This document shows, in pieces, positions 12,650 to 16,267 of a stretch of 16,267 bases of DNA (position 1 is its first letter; each line of letters begins with the position of its first letter). The translations under genes were made by a program, and so were the position numbers. The notes under the pieces are model-generated. The model saw only the letters and a program-made list of their open reading frames with translations. It was not told where the DNA came from and did not search any database. The stretch comes from CBDUBU01 sp965365465 (lineage in GTDB: Bacteria > Bacteroidota > Rhodothermia > Rhodothermales > DASSAV01): positions 1-16,267 of the forward strand of contig CBDUBU010000061.1 of the NCBI GenBank assembly GCA_965365465.1. The letters are read 5' to 3'.

Positions 12650-13339
12650 ATGAAACTGACTTACTTCGGGCATTCGGCATTCCAGATTGAAACAAACGAC
12701 GGCGTCACGCTGCTTTTTGATCCCTTTATCACAGGCAACAAGCACGCAGAGAATGTTGTGAAACCGGAGAGTTTGAATCCGGACTTCATTCTTCTGACAC
12801 ACGCACATGGCGACCATTGGGGAGACACCCCGGCCATTGCTGCACGCTCCGGGGCTACAGTAGTCGGGAATTTTGAGATTGCGCAGTATATGGAGCAGAA
12901 GCATGGGCACAAGAGGGTTCATCCGATGAATACGGGCGGAGCATGGCAATTCGAGTGGGGACGGGTGATACAGACGTATGCCCGGCATTCATCTTCCTTT
13001 CCGGACGGAACCTATGGAGGCAATTGCAATGGTTATATCCTGCATCTGGAAAACAAGTGCCTCTATAACACCGGGGATACGTGCCCATTTGCTGAAATGG
13101 CATGGGTTGGAGAGGATCATAAGGTAGATGTAGCGTTGATGCCGATTGGGGACAACTATACCATGGGGCCTGACGATGCGGTGATGGCAGCGAAGATGAT
13201 AAAGCCCGGATTGACGATTCCCCTTCACTTCGACACATTTCCGCTCATTGAAGTAGATACAGGTCGGTGGGAACGTCTGATGCGTGACGCAGGCATGGAA
13301 GGAAAGGTGTTGAAACCGGGGGAAACGTTAGGAATCTAA
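12650..13339 (+). CDS. UPF0173 metal-dependent hydrolase (metallo-beta-lactamase fold)
   Basis: The 229-residue product has the normal length for the UPF0173 / YtkL-like family, related to L-ascorbate-6-phosphate lactonase UlaG. The dinuclear metal site is complete: THAHGDHWGD (50-59) with H51, H53, D55 and H56, then H113 (YARHSSS), D143 (NTGDT) and H193 (PLHFDTFP). The N-terminal MKLTYFGHSAFQIE and the MPIGDNYTMGP motif (164-174) are hallmarks of the family. It is cytosolic, with no signal peptide. The physiological substrate is unknown; lactone or cyclic phosphoester hydrolysis is reported for relatives. The start ATG at 12650 matches the conserved N-terminus, without an obvious Shine-Dalgarno sequence. 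It is divergent from the acidic protein gene and probably monocistronic. Confidence 0.92.
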   Translation: MKLTYFGHSAFQIETNDGVTLLFDPFITGNKHAENVVKPESLNPDFILLTHAHGDHWGDTPAIAARSGATVVGNFEIAQYMEQKHGHKRVHPMNTGGAWQFEWGRVIQTYARHSSSFPDGTYGGNCNGYILHLENKCLYNTGDTCPFAEMAWVGEDHKVDVALMPIGDNYTMGPDDAVMAAKMIKPGLTIPLHFDTFPLIEVDTGRWERLMRDAGMEGKVLKPGETLGI

Positions 13340-13407
13340 TAGCGTATTAGTAAATAATTGATTATGATAGAGACTTCTAGCGTCATGGGGCAGCAACTCA
13401 GCTTTTC
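13340..13407 (+). promoter_or_regulatory. AT-rich gap, possible promoter of the outer-membrane protein gene
   Basis: Positions 13340-13370 are strikingly AT-rich compared with the surroundings and contain TATGAT at 13363-13368, a good -10-like hexamer. No convincing -35 element lies 16-18 bases upstream, and the Bacteroidota -7 box is not matched. No hairpin terminator for the hydrolase gene was found here. Confidence 0.22.
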
Positions 13408-13479
13408 GTGAGACGAACCCCTCTCCGAAATCGCTTCCAGCCTCAGCCGGTTGAATGGAGGTTTTTACTGACTACGTCC

Positions 13480-14481
13480 ATGCGACATACGGCCCCTTCT
13501 GCCCGACGAGCAGGCAGCGCCTTCCTCCTGGGGATGCTGGTCCTTTGCGGAATGATGGCAGAAAGGGCTTATGCCCAGCGTCCGTTCCGCGTCTATGATC
13601 CATTCTACCGTAGCGAGACGGCCCGGCGTTCCTTTTTCGACGGGTATGCATTCACTACGGAACTTTCCTACCGACCTACCGGCTCGCTCCAGAACGGCCG
13701 CCAGATCGGCGGTCCTGACTACTTGGGCCTGAGTTTTCGCCTCGATTACGAATTTGCTACAAACCTTGATCTGGGAGCCATTATTGATGCCGCTGGGGGC
13801 GCTTCAGGGCGTTCTCTCGCTTTAAGCTGGGTCGCGCTCAAGTATTATCGCACGGTAGAAAACACGGACTATGCTGTACGGCTTGCCGTAGATCCTTCTC
13901 TCGATGGGCGCGTCGGGTTTTCCCAGATGGATCTTGCCTTTATCTCGACTTCACTCCTGTCTCCGATCCTCTCGTCTGACTATGCGATAGGGGTTCGTCG
14001 TGTTCGGAGGGGGTACGAACAGTTCTTACCAGCCGGAGCGGAGACGCCCGCTGTGCCCGCAGCGCCATCCAGCGGGGACTTTATCTATACACGGGCGCTT
14101 GGATGGGAAGTGCATTTTATGATGCAGTACTCTCTTATACTCAACCCTGCGCGGAGCAATGTTTTTGTTTCCCTGCTTGTGCATAGGGGGCAGTACGACC
14201 TGCTGGAAACCTCGCTGAAGGGCGCGACGCCCGCCATGAGAAGGCTTGCGCTGGAGAATGCCGGTTCTATAAGTCATGAGAATGACGGAGCGCTGGAGGC
14301 AGGAACGCCTTTCACCAAGGAGTATCGCGGAGGCGTGGTGTGGTGGCGTGCCGGCGTTGAGTACAACCGACCCGGCTATCAAATCATGCCTTTCTTCAGT
14401 GTGCCGCTCAAGCAGTGGATGCCTGAAGAATCGGGGTCGAAATCCAGGGTCAGTGCAGGGGTCCGCTTTATGTTGCGTTAG
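13480..14481 (+). CDS. Probable outer-membrane beta-barrel protein of unknown function
   Basis: The product is 333 residues from the ATG at 13480. Residues 1-32 form a signal peptide: RRAG, a hydrophobic core (FLLGMLVLCGMM) and AYA before Q33. The cysteine lacks a lipobox, so it is not a lipoprotein. The mature part alternates polar and hydrophobic residues with many aromatic-ended strands (for example YLGLSFRLDYEF, SLALSWVALKYY, EVHFMMQYSLIL, NVFVSLLVHR), and ends in SAGVRFMLR, consistent with an outer-membrane barrel. A Pro/Ala-rich insertion near residues 187-200 would be a surface loop. No known family is recognised. The frame is open to a GTG at 13408. GGAGG at 13457-13461 is about 18 bases from the ATG, but only 6 from an in-frame CTG at 13468, so the exact start is open; the signal peptide favours 13480. 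Confidence 0.75.
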   Translation: MRHTAPSARRAGSAFLLGMLVLCGMMAERAYAQRPFRVYDPFYRSETARRSFFDGYAFTTELSYRPTGSLQNGRQIGGPDYLGLSFRLDYEFATNLDLGAIIDAAGGASGRSLALSWVALKYYRTVENTDYAVRLAVDPSLDGRVGFSQMDLAFISTSLLSPILSSDYAIGVRRVRRGYEQFLPAGAETPAVPAAPSSGDFIYTRALGWEVHFMMQYSLILNPARSNVFVSLLVHRGQYDLLETSLKGATPAMRRLALENAGSISHENDGALEAGTPFTKEYRGGVVWWRAGVEYNRPGYQIMPFFSVPLKQWMPEESGSKSRVSAGVRFMLR

Positions 14482-14537
14482 CCCGGTTGAAGCATATCTT
14501 TCGAGTCGCGCTATTATTGCATTTCATCTGGAGACTT

Positions 14538-15029
14538 ATGCTCATCGGGATCATTTCTGATACACATGGTTATCTCTCTGCCGAGATCCCGGATATTCTT
14601 GAGGGCGTTGATCTCATCCTACATGCAGGCGACATCGGCGATCCTGGTATACTTACGTCGTTGGAATCCATTGCCCCTACACGCGCCGTCTGGGGCAACA
14701 TTGACGGCATGGAAATTCGGCGTCGGACGCCTGAGCACCAGCGTTTCCAGGTGGAGGGCGTGTCATTCTGGATGACGCATATCGGAGGCAGGCCGGGGAG
14801 ATGGGAGCCGGGCATTCGCAGGGAGTTAGAAGCTTCAAGGCCCGACGTGTTCATTTGCGGCCATAGCCACATCCTGCGCATTGAGCGGGTGTCTGCCCTG
14901 AATGGTATGCTCTACCTCAACCCCGGAGCAGCAGGCCGACAGGGGTTCCATCGCGTCAAGACCTGTGTCCGGCTGGTAGTCGAGGATGGAGCAGCCAGAG
15001 AAGCCGAAGTTGTTCATCTGGAAGAATAA
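14538..15029 (+). CDS. YfcE/MJ0936-type metallophosphoesterase
   Basis: The 163-residue product is a single calcineurin-like phosphoesterase domain of the short bacterial/archaeal phosphodiesterase family. All metal ligands are present: D8 and H10 (SDTHG), D32 (AGDIGD), N54 (WGNID), H81 (THIGG), and H109 and H111 (CGHSH). NPGAAGRQG (128-136) matches the family's conserved NPGS region. Relatives hydrolyse artificial phosphodiesters in vitro; the natural substrate is unknown. The frame extends to a TTG at 14487, but the ATG at 14538 starts exactly at the first beta strand (MLIGIISDTHG) and has GGAG at 14530-14533, 4 bases upstream, so I use that start. It follows the beta-barrel gene by 56 bp on the same strand, and the two could be co-transcribed. 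Confidence 0.92.
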   Translation: MLIGIISDTHGYLSAEIPDILEGVDLILHAGDIGDPGILTSLESIAPTRAVWGNIDGMEIRRRTPEHQRFQVEGVSFWMTHIGGRPGRWEPGIRRELEASRPDVFICGHSHILRIERVSALNGMLYLNPGAAGRQGFHRVKTCVRLVVEDGAAREAEVVHLEE

Positions 15030-15078
15030 CGCTGACAGAAAAGGATTAAGAGGCCCCTGTGATCTGGTTTGCTTGGGC

Positions 15079-15192
15079 AGTTTAGGTTACTTTAGGAAAA
15101 ACATCCGGTCAACCACGGCGTATCCTGGCAAAGAATACCCTCTTTCTTCGCCGGCGGGTCGGGAGACTGCGTCTAACTTTGAAACCTAAACT
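15079..15192 (+). promoter_or_regulatory. ilvE leader with repeated TTTAGG elements
   Basis: The 172-bp gap before ilvE contains AGTTTAGGTT (15079-15088) and its exact reverse complement AACCTAAACT (15183-15192), which ends 9 bases before the ATG. A further TTTAGG at 15091-15096 is a direct repeat of 15081-15086 with a 10-bp period. If transcribed, the long-range pairing would occlude the ribosome-binding region; if not, the 10-bp-phased copies could be a protein site. TTTG (15068-15071) and TACTTTAG (15088-15095) loosely resemble Bacteroidota -33/-7 boxes. No T-box or known riboswitch was recognised. Confidence 0.3.
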
Positions 15193-15201
15193 TTCTGAAA
15201 G

Positions 15202-16137
15202 ATGAAGTACGACATCTGGTTCAACGGGGAACTCGTACCACACGAAGAGGCAAAAATCCACGTCCTTTCCCACGTTATTCACTATGGTTCCTCCGTTTTT
15301 GAAGGCATCCGCTGTTATCAGACAGAACGCGGTTCCGCTGTTTTTCGCCTTCGCGAGCATATCAGAAGGCTGGTCGATTCGGCGAAGATATACCGTATGG
15401 ACATCCCCTACGGGATCGAAGAGTTAGAGCAGGCTGTTCTGGAAACGATCGCTGCAAGCGATCTGAAGTCGTGCTACATTCGTCCTGTGGCGTTTCGGGG
15501 GCTAGGCCCCATGGGCGTCAATCCATTGAATAACCCGGTTGAGACGATCGTGGCGGTCTGGGAATGGGGGGCATACCTGGGCGCCGAAGCGCTTGAAGGA
15601 GGTGTTGACGTGCAGGTTGCATCCTGGAACCGCATGGCGCCTAACACATTTCCTTCTCTCGCGAAGGCTGGAGGAAATTATCTGAATGCCTCGCTGGTCA
15701 AGATGGATGCGATTCTGAACGGGTACACAGAAGGCATCATGCTGAACACTGCCGGATATGTGGCCGAAGGCAGCGGAGAAAACTTGTTTCTGGTTCGGGA
15801 CGGCAAAATTTACACGGCTCCTGAAAGCCTTTCGATTTTGCCGGGCATAACGAGAGATGCGGTAATCATCCTGGCGCGTGAAAAAGGCTATTCCGTAGAG
15901 GAAAAACTCATTCCACGCGAAGCGCTATACCTGGCCGATGAATTGTTTTTCACCGGTACGGCGGCCGAGATCACCCCGATTCGCTCGGTCGACCACTATC
16001 AGGTTGGCAGCGGGAAACGAGGCCCTATCACCGCTGAGTTACAGAATATGTTCTTTGAGGTCATCCGTCAGGGGAATGATTCTCATGGCTGGCTGACTTT
16101 TGTGCCCGCTGGAACCAGTGTAGAAATGAGCCGATAG
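15202..16137 (+). CDS. ilvE: Branched-chain-amino-acid aminotransferase (class IV, PLP-dependent)
   Basis: The 311-residue product performs the last step of leucine, isoleucine and valine synthesis, using glutamate as amino donor, and the first step of their breakdown. It shows the class IV order: N-terminal WFNGELVPHEEAKIHVLSH and YGSSVFEGIR (28-37), then SLAKAGGNYLNASL (152-165) with the PLP lysine K155, EGSGENLFLV (189-198) with E189 contacting the cofactor, LPGITRDAV (213-221) and FFTGTAAEITPI (249-260). Length and motifs are those of the I-type bacterial BCAT. The ATG at 15202 begins the conserved N-terminus, and GAAAG just upstream is a weak binding site. A strong terminator follows, so the gene is probably monocistronic or last in its unit. 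The leader carries inverted repeats, described separately. Confidence 0.95.
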   Translation: MKYDIWFNGELVPHEEAKIHVLSHVIHYGSSVFEGIRCYQTERGSAVFRLREHIRRLVDSAKIYRMDIPYGIEELEQAVLETIAASDLKSCYIRPVAFRGLGPMGVNPLNNPVETIVAVWEWGAYLGAEALEGGVDVQVASWNRMAPNTFPSLAKAGGNYLNASLVKMDAILNGYTEGIMLNTAGYVAEGSGENLFLVRDGKIYTAPESLSILPGITRDAVIILAREKGYSVEEKLIPREALYLADELFFTGTAAEITPIRSVDHYQVGSGKRGPITAELQNMFFEVIRQGNDSHGWLTFVPAGTSVEMSR

Positions 16138-16162
16138 GTCCGACAGATCCTGTGTTCACTAC

Positions 16163-16204
16163 AAAGCGAGGCTGCAACGTTCAAGGGTGCAGTCTCGCTT
16201 TTTT
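16163..16204 (+). terminator. Strong intrinsic terminator after ilvE
   Basis: AAAGCGAGGCTGCA (16163-16176) pairs with TGCAGTCTCGCTTT (16188-16201), giving 14 bp with a single G-T pair and an 11-base loop. The right arm runs into T6 (16199-16204). It lies 25 bp after the ilvE stop. The minus-strand read-out ends in CTTTG, so it may also stop the convergent partial gene at the right edge. Confidence 0.88.
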
Positions 16205-16222
16205 CTGGCCAAGCGCAGGATC

Positions 16223-16267
16223 CTAGCGTTCTCGCTGGAGCCAGAACAGCAGCAGATCGTCGCCAAA
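16223..16267 (-). CDS. Possible C-terminal end of a minus-strand gene (cut by right window edge)
   Basis: Reading leftward from the window edge, one frame gives FGDDLLLFWLQRER and stops at TAG (16223-16225). An amphipathic, charged end placed just beyond a terminator shared with convergent ilvE is what a real gene end would look like, but only 14 residues are visible and no family can be assigned. The phase relative to the true codon frame cannot be proved from this window. Confidence 0.35.
   Translation of the reverse strand, partial: FGDDLLLFWLQRER

Noticed and set aside
1..16267. CRISPR arrays, tRNA/rRNA genes, insertion sequences, prophage or restriction/defence genes
   Set aside because: No regularly spaced repeats, cloverleaf-like sequences, transposase or phage motifs, or defence-system domains were seen on either strand.

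Overview
The window looks like a chromosomal segment of a free-living Bacteroidota/Rhodothermota-type bacterium (inference). Seen in the sequence: a TonB-dependent receptor with an N-terminal carboxypeptidase-regulatory-like domain, a Bacteroidota-style PAP2 membrane protein, signal-peptide-bearing outer-membrane proteins, moderately GC-rich codon use and many genes without a strong Shine-Dalgarno sequence. No tRNA, rRNA, CRISPR array, insertion sequence or phage gene was found, and every gene interior to the window appears intact.

Layout. 1-542 (-) is the N-terminal part of a secreted/membrane protein cut by the left edge. 680-1351 (+) is endonuclease V. 1406-3883 (-) is a large TonB-dependent receptor and 4046-4756 (-) a PAP2-like membrane protein. 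4818-5738 (+) is an NDUFA9-like extended/atypical SDR, converging on a histidine phosphatase (5745-6386, -). The core, 6521-11761, holds three different phosphofructokinases in a row: a tandem eukaryotic-type enzyme (-), a PPi-type enzyme (+) and a single-domain ATP-type enzyme with the group III signature (-). The first two are divergent around a 333-bp regulatory region. The last two converge on a bidirectional terminator. Then come a small acidic protein of unknown function (-), a possible tiny membrane peptide (-), a UPF0173 metallo-beta-lactamase-fold hydrolase (+), an outer-membrane beta-barrel-like protein (+), a YfcE-type metallophosphoesterase (+) and branched-chain aminotransferase ilvE (+) with a strong terminator. 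The last 45 bases hold what may be the C-terminus of another (-) gene.

How the genes fit together. The coherent theme is the fructose-6-phosphate / fructose-1,6-bisphosphate step. The three paralogues carry three different combinations of donor-selecting residues: G/G in the catalytic half of the tandem enzyme, D/K in the PPi-type enzyme and G/K in the third. They would give the cell an apparently allosteric ATP enzyme, a reversible PPi enzyme and a classical ATP enzyme from one locus. The divergent region upstream of the PPi-type gene also contains a 13-codon ORF whose stop overlaps a terminator-like hairpin with a competing alternative hairpin, a layout that suggests attenuation. The remaining genes are housekeeping (DNA repair, envelope, amino-acid metabolism) with no obvious functional link to the pfk cluster.
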